Origin: a virus
IMG/VR virus record: IMGVR_UViG_3300049617_000144
Location: 1 to 64,000 of that record
Reading direction: 5' to 3' (one strand)
Length of the DNA: 64,000 nucleotides
Positions 15,601 through 24,907 of the stretch are shown piece after piece. Every line of letters begins with the position of its first letter. The first letter of the stretch is position 1. A model generated the notes under the pieces. That model was not told the origin of the DNA. It ran no database searches and saw nothing but the letters and a program-made list of their open reading frames with translations. Both the position numbers and the translations under genes were made by a program.

Positions 15601-16734
15601 CCTTGCGGCAAGGCTCTTATCAAGTCGGCTGAGAAACTCAGCGTTCCCGATTACTTTTCTCCCGATGTTCGCTGATCCATTGCAGTCAGCATTGATGATA
15701 CGACCGCCACTACTCCGGTAGCGTCCACGACCCATGCGAGTACCAGAAAACTTATGCTTTACTCCAGCGACATACTCAGGCAAAGGATCACGATCAAAGA
15801 AACTGGCTTTGCTGGTATACGCTTCCTCCGTGAAAACAACGTCAAGTCCAGCCAATGCTGCCTTGTACTTAACCTTCTCCAAGAGTCGGTAGAACGGAAC
15901 ATTCTGGAAGTCAGTCCTCGTCCTCCTGTCCAGTTTCTTCATGCCTTGCTTCCAGCCATCATTCTTACCAATGATGATCGTGCCAATGCCATGTTTGACA
16001 CAATGAGCCACAATGAACTTGCTAACATGGTGGAAGTAGTTTTCCAGACGGAAGTAGCGTTTCTCGCTTTCACGCTTGGTCTTGAACCTGTTGAAATGCT
16101 TGTTGATGCTCTTGCAAATGCGACCGTTGACCAGTATGGGAGTCGTCTGATCGGAAGTTATCGCAGCAAGATTGTTCAAGCCAATGTCAATACAGGCAAC
16201 ACCTTTTGCCGTGGTTTTATGTGGGACGTTCTGTTCGTATTGCACGTCCACAATGAAGCCGAATCGCTTGGGTGTAATGACTACTTGCTTGTAGTCTCGG
16301 TTACTTTGAATGCCGAAGCAGTTGTTACTCGGCGTGATGGTTGTGAGTTTCTGGTTCTTCTTGGATTGTCCTCCTTTGATGGTTTCGTTGTAGAAGATAA
16401 CTTGAGCCAATTTGTCCTTGTAGTAGGGAGGCATAGGCATTTTGACAAACTTGCTTGGGTCTTTCTTCCATGCGTTGAGTGCCTTCTTGAAGTTCGTCCA
16501 ATCGGTCAAGCACTTACGGACGGTTTGCTTGGCGGTCTTTGTGTTGTGCAGATTGCGGAAACAGTCCTCGTTCTTGACGGCAGAAATGAGCATGTTGATG
16601 TTGGGTAGCATCGTACCACCGAACCATGCTTTTCGCATGAGGAAGTTACATTGGTTGTACAATTCCTTGCTCATTTTGCAGAGTCGGACGATTTCGTGTG
16701 TTCCGTGTATTTGGTGTCGCTCAACGAGTAGCAT
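15562..16734 (-). CDS. tnpB: TnpB RNA-guided nuclease, copy 1
   Basis: A 390-residue OrfB/TnpB. The RuvC-I Asp lies in ACIDIGLNNLAAITS; the RuvC-II region is GTIIIGKNDGWKQ with the acidic residue shifted to FTEEAYTSKASF; RuvC-III is INADCNGSANIGRK. The usual CxxC zinc knuckle is absent. The N-terminus MLLVERHQIHGT is identical in type to copies 2 and 3. TnpB proteins cut DNA next to a short flanking motif with an omega-RNA made from the element's 3' end. Antisense long ORFs here are shadows. Confidence 0.9.
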   Translation of the reverse strand: MLLVERHQIHGTHEIVRLCKMSKELYNQCNFLMRKAWFGGTMLPNINMLISAVKNEDCFRNLHNTKTAKQTVRKCLTDWTNFKKALNAWKKDPSKFVKMPMPPYYKDKLAQVIFYNETIKGGQSKKNQKLTTITPSNNCFGIQSNRDYKQVVITPKRFGFIVDVQYEQNVPHKTTAKGVACIDIGLNNLAAITSDQTTPILVNGRICKSINKHFNRFKTKRESEKRYFRLENYFHHVSKFIVAHCVKHGIGTIIIGKNDGWKQGMKKLDRRTRTDFQNVPFYRLLEKVKYKAALAGLDVVFTEEAYTSKASFFDRDPLPEYVAGVKHKFSGTRMGRGRYRSSGGRIINADCNGSANIGRKVIGNAEFLSRLDKSLAARPVRIDPLRAFCV

Positions 16735-16888
16735 GTTCTTATATAGTAGGGTTAGTCCTGTTTTTCGGAGGCAAAATCATGAAATTGGCAAGATTTTGTT
16801 CCAAGATTGGGCAAATTCTTCCAAGTTTGGCATCAACTGTTCCCAACCCTGTAACTGTCGCTCTCCAGATGTTCTGTGGAGAACTCGA

Positions 16889-17593
16889 TTAACTTGCTGT
16901 CCGGCTGAACTGATGAGATTCCATAATGCCTATACCTCGAAATGGATTTGGGTTTTGAAAGTAGTTTTGAACATGCACCCTCAAATTAGTTTCAATTTCA
17001 TTCTCCAACTCTTTTAGGGCGCCTTTATTAATCAAAAAGTAGTCGTAAAATTCCAGGCCAAAAGGAGGCTGTCCAAACTGCTTATTCAAACATATTGGAC
17101 CGCCGAATCTGTAGTTAAAGCACTTTGCACAATACTCAACTAACGGCTTAATCTCAGCTTCGGATTTATTTGGATCATCGTTTTCAAAGCCAGGTCTCCA
17201 GAGCAATATGTTGTAGCCGCCCTTACCTTTGACCTGTTTGGCCTCGTTGATATAACGACCATCGGAAATGACAACGTTATCGCTTGCCCCAAGATCTCGT
17301 AAAGCAAGTTGAATCCATATGTCGCCTTGAATTTGCCTGAATCCATCCCCGATGAATTGAAGGGACTGTCGGACATTCATGTCCATTCCTTCTGGAGGTT
17401 CTTTTTTACGCTTCCACTCTTCTACAAAGTCGAAGTCCTTATCAAAAGCATCCATATAGATTTTTTTGACAGCATAAGCAAAAGCGATCCTTCGCCACCG
17501 CTTCATATCAGTGATGTTGAGTTTGTCCACAAGGAAGTTTGCAACTGTGTCTTTTCCGTTCAATAGTTGAGATGATAATGCCACAATTCGCAT
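16889..17593 (-). CDS. Deoxynucleoside monophosphate kinase (T4 gp1-like)
   Basis: A 234-residue P-loop kinase starting MRIVALSSQLLNGKDTVAN with the GKDT P-loop of the T4 gp1 family (GKDTVADF-type). Other features: VRQSLQFIGDGFRQI, DNVVISDGRYINEA (Walker B-like with Arg) and LLWRPG. It phosphorylates dNMPs to dNDPs, in line with the nearby thyA, dCMP deaminase and DHFR genes. TnpB element 1 sits just downstream. Confidence 0.85.
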   Translation of the reverse strand: MRIVALSSQLLNGKDTVANFLVDKLNITDMKRWRRIAFAYAVKKIYMDAFDKDFDFVEEWKRKKEPPEGMDMNVRQSLQFIGDGFRQIQGDIWIQLALRDLGASDNVVISDGRYINEAKQVKGKGGYNILLWRPGFENDDPNKSEAEIKPLVEYCAKCFNYRFGGPICLNKQFGQPPFGLEFYDYFLINKGALKELENEIETNLRVHVQNYFQNPNPFRGIGIMESHQFSRTAS

Positions 17594-17670
17594 TTTATTT
17601 ACTCCTTGAGTATAATGGAGAGCGACTGAACGATTAGACTATTTGCCAAAGTTTAAGTCAAGAGGAAGAC

Positions 17671-18060
17671 ATGAAAAAATCCAAAAAACCGCCTAAAACG
17701 AACCCCAAAAAAAAACTGCCCAAGATAGTGAAGCAGTATAAAAAAAGAAAACCTAAAGTTTTACCTAAGAAGATAGAACCAAAATGCAAAAATTGCTTGC
17801 TAGCTGACAGAGAGAAGGGGCAATGCAAAGTGGCCATCCTGGTCAATGGCAAGGAATATCACATGCCTATCTTCCCCGAAGACCTATGCCATATGGATCA
17901 GCTAGGAATACCTGTTGAGCAAGTTAGATGGTTCGTGACAGATCCTAAAACAGGCAAACCTACATCCGGGAACGGCACTGTTCAAATTGAATATCCTCAA
18001 GGATTCTTCGGTAAAGAAGAAGAGAAAAAGGATGATATCGATGAGTTACTGGACTCGTAA
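17671..18060 (+). CDS. Hypothetical protein with strongly basic N-terminus, 129 aa
   Basis: The first ~38 residues are almost all Lys and Pro (MKKSKKPPKTNPKKK). A Cys-containing segment follows (CKNCLLADREKGQCK ... DLCHMDQLG), possibly metal-binding, and an acidic tail (EEEKKDDIDELLDS). TATAAT at about 17,614 and AGAGGAAG before the ATG suggest its own promoter. Convergent with the next gene. Function unknown. Confidence 0.55.
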   Translation: MKKSKKPPKTNPKKKLPKIVKQYKKRKPKVLPKKIEPKCKNCLLADREKGQCKVAILVNGKEYHMPIFPEDLCHMDQLGIPVEQVRWFVTDPKTGKPTSGNGTVQIEYPQGFFGKEEEKKDDIDELLDS

Positions 18061-18402
18061 TTTACCTTCCCTGATGTTAATCAGCATGTCTGCCTCTTCT
18101 TCTGTGATCCTGTACCTCAGAAGATAATGATTGAAGTCCAGGACTTTCTTGGCACCACGTCTAATGTCAGACAGTAATTCCTCTTCCTCAATACTAATAG
18201 GCTTTGAGCTAACTAATGGAGAATTTTCCTCTTCAAACATAATGTCATCTTCACGAATGTAAGTGCCATTAAGCGACCTAGCGGCAGATATCAAAGAATG
18301 AATAGCTTTTTCACGGGTATCCTCAACCCAGTGTTCTGTACCATCTTGAATCCTGCATGAAACTGCCCATTTGCCATCAAGACGCCTCATAATGTCATAC
18401 AT
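18046..18402 (-). CDS. Hypothetical protein, 118 aa
   Basis: I chose ATG 18,402 (MYDIMRRLDGKWAVSC), because AAGGAG precedes it and the longer start would overlap the upstream gene. The N-terminal half suggests a small beta-sheet domain (WAVSCRIQDGTEHWVEDTREKAI). The C-terminal half is acidic and helical. Not recognised. Confidence 0.55.
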   Translation of the reverse strand: MYDIMRRLDGKWAVSCRIQDGTEHWVEDTREKAIHSLISAARSLNGTYIREDDIMFEEENSPLVSSKPISIEEEELLSDIRRGAKKVLDFNHYLLRYRITEEEADMLINIREGKLRVQ

Positions 18403-18412
18403 TGTCGTCTCC

Positions 18413-18673
18413 TTACAATTCATAAATATGAAGTTCACCAATTTGATTAACAGTCATGAACATTTTGCCGTCTGATATGGTAATTTGCAACCCAGCATCA
18501 GTTTTAGCGACTTCCGTCTTACACATTCCTTGTTCGATGCTACTTGCCATCAATCCAATCATGCACTCCAAATGCCCTCTCAAAGTACTATTGCCCCAAG
18601 ACTTCATACTTTTGTTTGTATCTTTTGTTACAACAGGAGATATCCTGCCTGAACAGTGTTCAAATTTCGTCAT
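18413..18673 (-). CDS. Hypothetical protein, 86 aa
   Basis: Starts MTKFEHCSGRISPVV; a helix-rich middle (GHLECMIGLMASSIEQ) is followed by beta strands (AGLQITISDGKMFMTV). The start overlaps the helicase stop by four bases, so it is coupled to that gene. Not recognised. Confidence 0.5.
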   Translation of the reverse strand: MTKFEHCSGRISPVVTKDTNKSMKSWGNSTLRGHLECMIGLMASSIEQGMCKTEVAKTDAGLQITISDGKMFMTVNQIGELHIYEL

Positions 18674-20706
18674 GTGTTATCGTCTCCTAGCAATATAAGA
18701 CCTTCTGCCTGTTGAATGATTTCGTCAATCTTCTCTTGTTTGAACCCTAGGGCAGCCTTAACACGGGCAGGATTGGCCACCACGTCCTGAAGGCTCTTGA
18801 TCCCAACCGAATAAAGCTTTTGAGCCCTGACCCGGCCAACATCAGGAAGCTGGCATAGCTTAGCCATAGGCCCCTTGACGCCATAGCTGATACGCATGTT
18901 GAGCGTATCAAACCACTCTTTACAGTTCCATTTGCCTGTGAAGCTTCCCAGGGCCTGAATGACCTGGCTCAACCTTGGAAAGTCCCATTGCAGTCCACGG
19001 GACATAGCAGCCATGTACTGGCTGTTGACGCCATTCAACAGGTTGTAGTAGCCGCACCCTGCCTTGATTGCCTGGTCCAGATACCTGCCCTTGCCGCAAA
19101 TACCTTCAACTTCTCTTTGAAATTTGGCCATTTCCTCACGTTCAACCTTGCTGACATAATTGCAACGGTGAGTGTCGAGATTACCCAAAGCCATAGCCAA
19201 ACAATGATCATCGTCCTGGTTGCTTTTTTCAAACAGTTCCACGAAGTTGCTTCGGAGGTCAGAGACATCAAAAGGAGTGAAATAGAACATCGAAGCTACC
19301 TTGCCAACGGTAGTGGCAGACAACTTGCCGTTTTCATCCCATACAGCCCCGCACTTCTTAAGAGAAGTGATTGTCTTTTCAGTCACCTCTTGCTCTAATT
19401 CAGCCGACTGGAAATAGGCAAGGCTTCGTTTGTACCAGTGCAATACATCATCCTGGCTGGTAACATTCTCCTGATGAATCTCGCTAACCAAATGAAAAGC
19501 CAGTGTTTTGTGATCCTCTCCCATAAGTTGGGATTCAATCTTCTGTGGCCTCTTCAAACGTTCCTTGTGTGCATCGTAGGTCTTCTCGGGCAGTAAAATA
19601 TAGGCATCCCCGACAGGATCAAAAGATGGACGCCCGGCCCGGCCCACCATTTGAGAAATGTCATAGGTAGCAACTTCCTGCATGCCTCGATGCACCCCTA
19701 AAATGATGACACGCCGGGCTGGTAAATTAAGGCCCCAGGCCAAAGTAGAAGTGGCAATAATGACACGCAGCGTTGGATCTTCCTTGAATTGTCTTTCCAG
19801 GGCTATACGTTTGCTTTTTTCCAAGTCTGCATTGTGAAACTCACACTTGATCCCCGCTCTTTGCAGAGAAGTCTTCATGCTTTCGCCGGTTCTTTTTGTG
19901 TGAGCGAAGATCAAAAACTTGTCATCGGCATAATACTTGACGATATCCAGGGCTGAATTTACCTTTTGTCCTTCGTTTTCTTCGTAAGACTTTTCGCCGT
20001 CATAATACTTTTCGTAGTGCAGATTCAACGGACAGGGCCTGTACTTTGACTTCACAAGAAAAGTTTCACGTTGCGTCAAGATGTAAGATACCCAATCGGC
20101 GATCTCTTCGACGTTTGGCATAGTTGCCGAAAGAAGGACGAGCCGACACTTTGGGTTAAGCTCGGTGAACTTCATCAAACCCGATTCTAGGTGATCTCCA
20201 CGACCTGGCACTGTCAATAAATGCGATTCATCGACAACGCATGTTTTAATGTCCAACATCCAACTATTTTTCTCGAAGTTGAAATTACGACATCGGGAAT
20301 TAAGCATTTCCGATGTAAAGATAATCAGATTGGCCTTTTCAAGCTCCTCACGTCGTTTGTCTGTTAATCTGTAATCCCCGGTGCAGCAAGACACATTTAG
20401 ATCGCTAAAATGGTGATCAGGGCTTTTCCATTCATCCAGTTTCTCTTGTGCCAATGCTCGGAGCGGACATAAATACAAGCCTTTTCCGCCACGTTCACGT
20501 ATTTCGTGGGCGAGCATCATTTCTGCTGTTGCAGTTTTCCCAGATGAAGTTGCCGCAGCAATAACGCCATTCATATCCTTGTTGTAATACTCAAAAACCC
20601 TAGATTGAACTGGATTAAAATTGGCAAAACCAAATTTAGCATAAGAAGGGAATTTAGAAGTAGGAACTAATTCATTTTGATCTTCTAACTTAATTACTGG
20701 CGGCAT
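18670..20706 (-). CDS. Ski2/Hel308-like superfamily 2 helicase
   Basis: A 678-residue DExH helicase: Q-motif-like FNPVQSRVFEYY, motif I AATSSGKT (51-58), PLRALAQEK (Ia), motif II VVDESHLL, motif III LLSATMPN, motif IV IFAHTKRT, and motif VI QMVGRAGRPSFDPVGDA. The C-terminal helix-hairpin-helix (LPDVGRVRAQKLYSVGI) matches the Hel308/Ski2 family. Such 3'-5' helicases unwind forks or RNA. This type is uncommon in phages, which more often carry UvsW; a UvsW is also present at 54.9 kb. Confidence 0.85.
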   Translation of the reverse strand: MPPVIKLEDQNELVPTSKFPSYAKFGFANFNPVQSRVFEYYNKDMNGVIAAATSSGKTATAEMMLAHEIRERGGKGLYLCPLRALAQEKLDEWKSPDHHFSDLNVSCCTGDYRLTDKRREELEKANLIIFTSEMLNSRCRNFNFEKNSWMLDIKTCVVDESHLLTVPGRGDHLESGLMKFTELNPKCRLVLLSATMPNVEEIADWVSYILTQRETFLVKSKYRPCPLNLHYEKYYDGEKSYEENEGQKVNSALDIVKYYADDKFLIFAHTKRTGESMKTSLQRAGIKCEFHNADLEKSKRIALERQFKEDPTLRVIIATSTLAWGLNLPARRVIILGVHRGMQEVATYDISQMVGRAGRPSFDPVGDAYILLPEKTYDAHKERLKRPQKIESQLMGEDHKTLAFHLVSEIHQENVTSQDDVLHWYKRSLAYFQSAELEQEVTEKTITSLKKCGAVWDENGKLSATTVGKVASMFYFTPFDVSDLRSNFVELFEKSNQDDDHCLAMALGNLDTHRCNYVSKVEREEMAKFQREVEGICGKGRYLDQAIKAGCGYYNLLNGVNSQYMAAMSRGLQWDFPRLSQVIQALGSFTGKWNCKEWFDTLNMRISYGVKGPMAKLCQLPDVGRVRAQKLYSVGIKSLQDVVANPARVKAALGFKQEKIDEIIQQAEGLILLGDDNT

Positions 20707-21547
20707 GTTGTTTCTCCGTAAATTGTTTCTTTTTGAATTTTCCAGTATGCAATTCTTTGTATTGATATATTTTGGGCAATTTTCTGCTCATTTTGGCAAC
20801 AGGAATCTTTTCTAGCAATTCTGCCAGATACCAAGAATGAATGTTTGCACGCCACACAGACAAATTCTTCCTCTTCACGACTTTCCCAGTGCGACCTTCT
20901 ATGTTAGCTTCTAAAAGCTCTTTGTCCAATATATTTTTTATCCAAGTAACAACTTTGTATGTCCCACATACTCCTAGGTTTAAATATCTCTTATATTGAA
21001 CCCATCCATCTCCATCAATGTAACCAGCTATGAAAGCTAACTTGTGTTCTCTAACTAAATCAATAGGTGGATTCAATCGTATTGTTTTGCCTGTGCAAAC
21101 GTTAAAATTAGAGAACAGATCATCAAGCATTTTAGAAGAAGTTATCGAAATTTCGGCTACAAAAAGCCTCTTTCCTTTCCTAATTCTTTGTCGCACTTTT
21201 ACAGCAGAGGAGTGACCTATATCACTCATAAACCTTTCAAGTTGGTCTTTATCCTTTACCGCTAACGAGCAAGATAACTCGGACAATCTCCTTTTCCCTC
21301 CTTGTCTACGAAGGCTAAAATCGGCAGCAATAAATCCAGCCCAATAACTGTTTAACTCATTTGGAATAGCAAAAAAATCTTCATTAAATTTATATGTTTT
21401 ATACCTCCCTTTTGGACGCAATTTAACACCAAGTTTCAACAATCTGTATTTTACACTGTTGGCCTTTATGGAAAACTTTTTACCTATTTGGTTTAAGCTC
21501 CATCCTTTTTCATTATACAGGATTGACAAATCTTCACTTATAACCAT
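20690..21547 (-). CDS. LAGLIDADG homing endonuclease with N-terminal HTH
   Basis: From ATG 21,547 (MVISEDLSILYNEKGWS). Residues 1-45 form a helix-turn-helix (GWSLNQIGKKFSIKANSVKYR). Two LAGLIDADG helices follow: YWAGFIAADFS and FIAGYIDGDGWV, each with an acidic end. TATATAT lies four bases upstream of the ATG. It overlaps the start of the helicase gene by 17 bases, a typical homing-gene position. Confidence 0.85.
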   Translation of the reverse strand: MVISEDLSILYNEKGWSLNQIGKKFSIKANSVKYRLLKLGVKLRPKGRYKTYKFNEDFFAIPNELNSYWAGFIAADFSLRRQGGKRRLSELSCSLAVKDKDQLERFMSDIGHSSAVKVRQRIRKGKRLFVAEISITSSKMLDDLFSNFNVCTGKTIRLNPPIDLVREHKLAFIAGYIDGDGWVQYKRYLNLGVCGTYKVVTWIKNILDKELLEANIEGRTGKVVKRKNLSVWRANIHSWYLAELLEKIPVAKMSRKLPKIYQYKELHTGKFKKKQFTEKQHAASN

Positions 21548-21613
21548 AACATATATAGCACGGTGCAAATAGAAAATTAATTTCAGCAAAACAATTATCT
21601 ACTGATATATTCT

Positions 21614-21820
21614 CTATGAGCCATTCTTTTTGATTTTTTCCAATATGCTCGTTGTCAACAGGAATGCTCCAATGGTCATTCCTATAGCACAATAAGCAAT
21701 TCCATAGGAATCGCCAACATTAAGTTTTGGCCCCTGGAAATACATAATGTAAATCAAGAGCCCTATCAAAATGAAACTAGCCAGCCACATAGCGGCATTG
21801 ACCAAATAGATGAACCACAT
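21614..21820 (-). CDS. Two-helix membrane protein, 68 aa
   Basis: ATG 21,820 (MWFIYLVNAAMWLASF) is preceded by AAGGGATAACC. Two hydrophobic helices (residues 2-27 and 42-60) are separated by a short loop with KLNVGDSYG. The C-terminus is charged. Inner-membrane location is likely; the role is unknown. Confidence 0.6.
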   Translation of the reverse strand: MWFIYLVNAAMWLASFILIGLLIYIMYFQGPKLNVGDSYGIAYCAIGMTIGAFLLTTSILEKIKKNGS

Positions 21821-21858
21821 GGTTATCCCTTTGTTTGCAAAGTAGTTTAGCAAGCATA

Positions 21859-22119
21859 TCACCTTCTAACAATATCAGATGCCCGCTTGCTGTATTCTCT
21901 ATCTACATACTCCTGCATGGTATCTACCATGTCATACAACTCATCGCAAGACTTCGCACTGCGAAGCCAGTGATTTATCTCTTCGTTCTCGGAGACTAAG
22001 TTTATAGCCTCTGGAAGATCAGCATGCAAACGACTTTCTAGCCTATCTGCTAGAAGTTTGATGTCGTCATATTTGAGAGCGGCCACATATTCTTTGAGCA
22101 TTGTGTCAAGTTTCCTCAT
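21859..22119 (-). CDS. Hypothetical helical protein, 86 aa
   Basis: ATG 22,119 (MRKLDTMLKEYVAALK) has GAGG upstream; the longer ORF has an unlikely Ser/Cys-rich head. Almost all helical and charged (LADRLESRLHADL, YDMVDTMQEYVD). Not recognised. Confidence 0.55.
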   Translation of the reverse strand: MRKLDTMLKEYVAALKYDDIKLLADRLESRLHADLPEAINLVSENEEINHWLRSAKSCDELYDMVDTMQEYVDREYSKRASDIVRR

Positions 22120-22215
22120 TGTAAACACCTCGATATTAGAGGAACAAAATGAATTACCCAACTCAGTTGACTGAGACGAATCGCAGTTTACTCGCAAGCA
22201 ATCAATTAAGCAATG

Positions 22216-22515
22216 TCAAACAACGTCCAATCGGCGAACCTTGTCCCCTTCCCTAGTGACAAATTCATCTTCTAAGACAACCGCCTTTTCCTCATTATCA
22301 AAGCGTATGCCCAAATTGAATTTGTCAAGAATGGCAGATCTTCCTTCCCGACTGGCCATGATCCAACAGTAGTCGTCTACATTCACTAATTTACCATCTG
22401 CACTTTCTTGATTGACTCCTATCTCCAGAACCACATTGTCCGGCAATAAAAGCTTGACGGACCCGTGCTTTTGAAGATGGGTTATCAGTAATTCTTGTAG
22501 TTTGTTGAAGCTCAT
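22216..22515 (-). CDS. Hypothetical protein, 99 aa
   Basis: Starts MSFNKLQELLITHLQKHG, then a beta-rich part (VKLLLPDNVVLEIGV, KAVVLEDEFVT). AGAGGAAC precedes the ATG. Pattern resembles small phage regulators with a helical head, but no family was recognised. Confidence 0.55.
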   Translation of the reverse strand: MSFNKLQELLITHLQKHGSVKLLLPDNVVLEIGVNQESADGKLVNVDDYCWIMASREGRSAILDKFNLGIRFDNEEKAVVLEDEFVTREGDKVRRLDVV

Positions 22516-22585
22516 GGAATGTTCCTCTTAAAAGAATTGTGTAGCTTATATACGGTTATTAAATTGCGATTGACGACAATAACGA

Positions 22586-23044
22586 CTAATAAAAATTAAC
22601 CTCGTTTGGATTCATGGTTTTGTAATACAGGCCCTCATAAACACAGTCCTTAACCTTGACTTTGTACGGACAGGCGACTGCCTCGTTTTTGCCGTCCTTG
22701 GCTACGGACCAACAGTAGATTTTTTTCCCTTCTTTGAATATTTCTACCAATGACAAATGATTTGATCCCAAGAAAGCCTTGACGATTTTAACCACTACCC
22801 AAAAGGGCAAAAAAGGATGATGTTGACCAAGGATTTGGAGTGTTTCCAAGAAATACCTACCATGATCGGATTTGCTGTAAAAAATAATGATCGAATAACC
22901 ATCAACGATTATATCTCTGGATTTGAATATTAAAATGTCATCCTCTTCCTCTGGAGGAACTTTAGGATGGTTGTAAGCTACTAGAATCTCTCCAAGGCCA
23001 CGCATTTCCTTTACGTGCAACGCAAGTGATTTATGTGGAAACAT
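22586..23044 (-). CDS. Hypothetical protein, 152 aa
   Basis: Starts MFPHKSLALHVKEMRGLG. Alpha/beta with a hydrophobic core (YSIIIFYSKSDHGRYFLE; PFWVVVKIVKAFLG) and a C-terminal segment with Cys and Tyr (CVYEGLYYKTM). AGAGAGGAAC lies before the ATG. Not recognised. Confidence 0.55.
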   Translation of the reverse strand: MFPHKSLALHVKEMRGLGEILVAYNHPKVPPEEEDDILIFKSRDIIVDGYSIIIFYSKSDHGRYFLETLQILGQHHPFLPFWVVVKIVKAFLGSNHLSLVEIFKEGKKIYCWSVAKDGKNEAVACPYKVKVKDCVYEGLYYKTMNPNEVNFY

Positions 23045-23132
23045 AAGTTCCTCTCTAAAAATCTATTCATATATACCGATCTGTTTTGTGATTTTGAACC
23101 CTTACGATATAATAGTAGAAGGAGGAGATCAT

Positions 23133-23612
23133 ATGAAAGACTATCAATGTTTGATGATCAAAACAAAGGACAAACGCAAATTCTTTACGCACGAAGCTAA
23201 TTTGCCTCAAATTATCGAATTCTCAAAAATGTTCAAAGCTGAGATTTCAACAGTGCAGGTGAGTGAAGCTCAAATATTAGACCTTGAAGAGTTGGCCCCG
23301 GCGTTTTGTAATGCCAGCTACACACAGCCTAGCTCATACAAGCTCCTCAAAACTATGTTCCCTACCAAACGCAAACGCAAAAATATACTGAAGAATTCAG
23401 CTAAAATCAGAGACTTTATCAGAACCAAACTGTTCAAAAGAGGTCAAATTAGTCTCGATGAACTGAAAGATAGGTTCAAAGACGAAGGTCTTACAACAGC
23501 TTGTTTTTGCAACCATTTACGTTTTATGAAGTCCGAGATCGTCGATATGGGCAAAAATTTAGTAAAGGTGAGTGTAGGCATGTACCGCATTGAGGAGATA
23601 TCTGGGAGTTAA
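23133..23612 (+). CDS. Hypothetical protein, possible winged-helix C-terminus, 159 aa
   Basis: ATG 23,133 (MKDYQCLMIKTKDKRK) is preceded by AGGAGGAGATC and, further up, GATATAAT. The C-terminal half (residues ~95-150) has a helix pattern that could be a winged helix: RDFIRTKLFKRGQISLDEL, then LTTACFCNHLRFMK. The N-terminal half is beta-rich. Ends at a strong terminator. Confidence 0.55.
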   Translation: MKDYQCLMIKTKDKRKFFTHEANLPQIIEFSKMFKAEISTVQVSEAQILDLEELAPAFCNASYTQPSSYKLLKTMFPTKRKRKNILKNSAKIRDFIRTKLFKRGQISLDELKDRFKDEGLTTACFCNHLRFMKSEIVDMGKNLVKVSVGMYRIEEISGS

Positions 23613-23645
23613 AAAGCCCCAGGAACTTTTCCTGGGGCTAGCATA
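23611..23645. terminator. Intrinsic terminator between convergent genes
   Basis: AGCCCCAGGA and TCCTGGGGCT form a ten-base stem with a short loop, preceded by AAAAA on the plus strand so that the minus strand ends in T5. It separates the plus-strand 159-aa gene from recA. Confidence 0.8.
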
Positions 23646-23646
23646 A

Positions 23647-24858
23647 TCAGCTAACTGTGGCGTTTGCCTCGTCTTCTGCACTATCGAGCGAATCGTCTTT
23701 GACTTCTTTCTCGACAATATCTTCACTGTTACCTGCGTTGATGGCTCCCTCGAAAATTGCCAAGTAGTTGCGAAGCTCATCCTCGGTGGCATCTACCATA
23801 GCGGGACACTTCAATAGGGCTTCTGATGTTATGCCCTTCCCTAATGTAGCAGTGAAAGTAATTTCCTGTCCTCCAGCCCAAGGTTCGTTTACTTTCCACA
23901 AACCTTTGGTGTTAACCCTTTGAATTCTTCTTGATTGTTCAAGTATGCCTAAAACGCCCGAAATAGGATTGACACCTTTGTCAAAGAACAATTGAATGCC
24001 TTCCGCTTCTTTGAATGGCGTCGAACAACGGTTCTTTTTGTTTTGAACTTTCAGATTCACACCAATAATTGAACCAAATTCCTTGGTCTCAATTCTCTTC
24101 TGAGCTTGCGTTCTCAAACGTACACCGGCATAAAACTCCAAGGCAAGCCCGCCACCTGTGGTCTCTGGATTGCCATACATCACGCCGATCTTCATTCTTG
24201 TCTGGTTAATAACCACCAAAGTGGTGTTGGTCTTATCTAACAAAGTCTCCAGCTTCCTGAATTCTTTGCTGCAAATCTTGGCACGTTCGCCAGGCTGTTC
24301 CTTTGCCCCTACAACACGCTTCCATTCAGCTTTGGTGTATTCCTCGTCTAGGTTAGTTTCACGCAATTCTCGCTCACAGGGAGAGGCGGAAAGGCTATCA
24401 TAGACGAAAACCAATGGCTTATCAGGAAACTTCTCACGAACCGCCCTGATAACGTTGTATATTTTACTGAATACTTTCTCCAAAGTATCTGGAGTATAGC
24501 GAATGATTTTGCTGATATCGATATGGCTTGCAGCGGCAGCAAACTCACTATTCATGGCATTTTCACAATCCAAATAAATCGGTATGCCGTCGATGGCTTG
24601 GGTGCCACGTAAAATATTGGTTCCCCAATAAGACTTGCCTGAAGATGATGGTCCGTAAAATTCGATAATCTTACCGCCTGGAACGCCACCACCTATGAAC
24701 TTGCCACTAACTATGTAGTTCATAGCTAGGCTGCCAGTGTCGATGTAATATTTTGCATGATCGCAATCACGAAGGATGTTGCCTCCGGTGGCCGTGGCCA
24801 AAGAAGACAGATCGTCAAGAACGACTTGTTCGCTAGTTGCTTTTTTGGTTCTACTCAT
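23647..24858 (-). CDS. RecA/UvsX-type recombinase
   Basis: A 403-residue RecA-fold ATPase: Walker A GPSSSGKS at 69-76, IYLDCENAM, Walker B-like PLVFVYDSLSAS, NQTRMKIGVMYGNPETTGGG (loop L2 region), RLRTQAQKR. The C-terminus is acidic. It would form filaments on ssDNA for strand exchange and recombination-dependent replication. The gp32-like SSB is encoded directly upstream and a UvsY-like mediator at 34 kb. Confidence 0.92.
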   Translation of the reverse strand: MSRTKKATSEQVVLDDLSSLATATGGNILRDCDHAKYYIDTGSLAMNYIVSGKFIGGGVPGGKIIEFYGPSSSGKSYWGTNILRGTQAIDGIPIYLDCENAMNSEFAAAASHIDISKIIRYTPDTLEKVFSKIYNVIRAVREKFPDKPLVFVYDSLSASPCERELRETNLDEEYTKAEWKRVVGAKEQPGERAKICSKEFRKLETLLDKTNTTLVVINQTRMKIGVMYGNPETTGGGLALEFYAGVRLRTQAQKRIETKEFGSIIGVNLKVQNKKNRCSTPFKEAEGIQLFFDKGVNPISGVLGILEQSRRIQRVNTKGLWKVNEPWAGGQEITFTATLGKGITSEALLKCPAMVDATEDELRNYLAIFEGAINAGNSEDIVEKEVKDDSLDSAEDEANATVS

Positions 24859-24907
24859 TTGTTTCCTCGTTGGTTATAGTTTTAGTTAATGACGCACTTA
24901 GTTTACA

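Larger units (their letters stand above)
15491..16844 (-). mobile_element. IS200/IS605-type TnpB-only element, copy 1
   Basis: Boundaries were set by comparing the three TnpB copies. The left end begins just after AGGGTT (minus strand, 16,845-16,850) and shares ACAGTTG and a CTTGGAAG / CTTGGAACAAAATCTTGCC block with copy 3. The right end ends in GGAACGGT (15,491-15,498). There is no TnpA gene inside. The flanks rejoin the end of dNMP kinase to the ribosome site of the HNH gene at 15,471. Confidence 0.75.

Noticed and set aside
15754-16608. 284-codon ORF antisense to TnpB copy 1 (and 302 codons antisense to copy 2)
   Set aside because: They recur only because the tnpB copies are similar; they have no start signals or family motifs.
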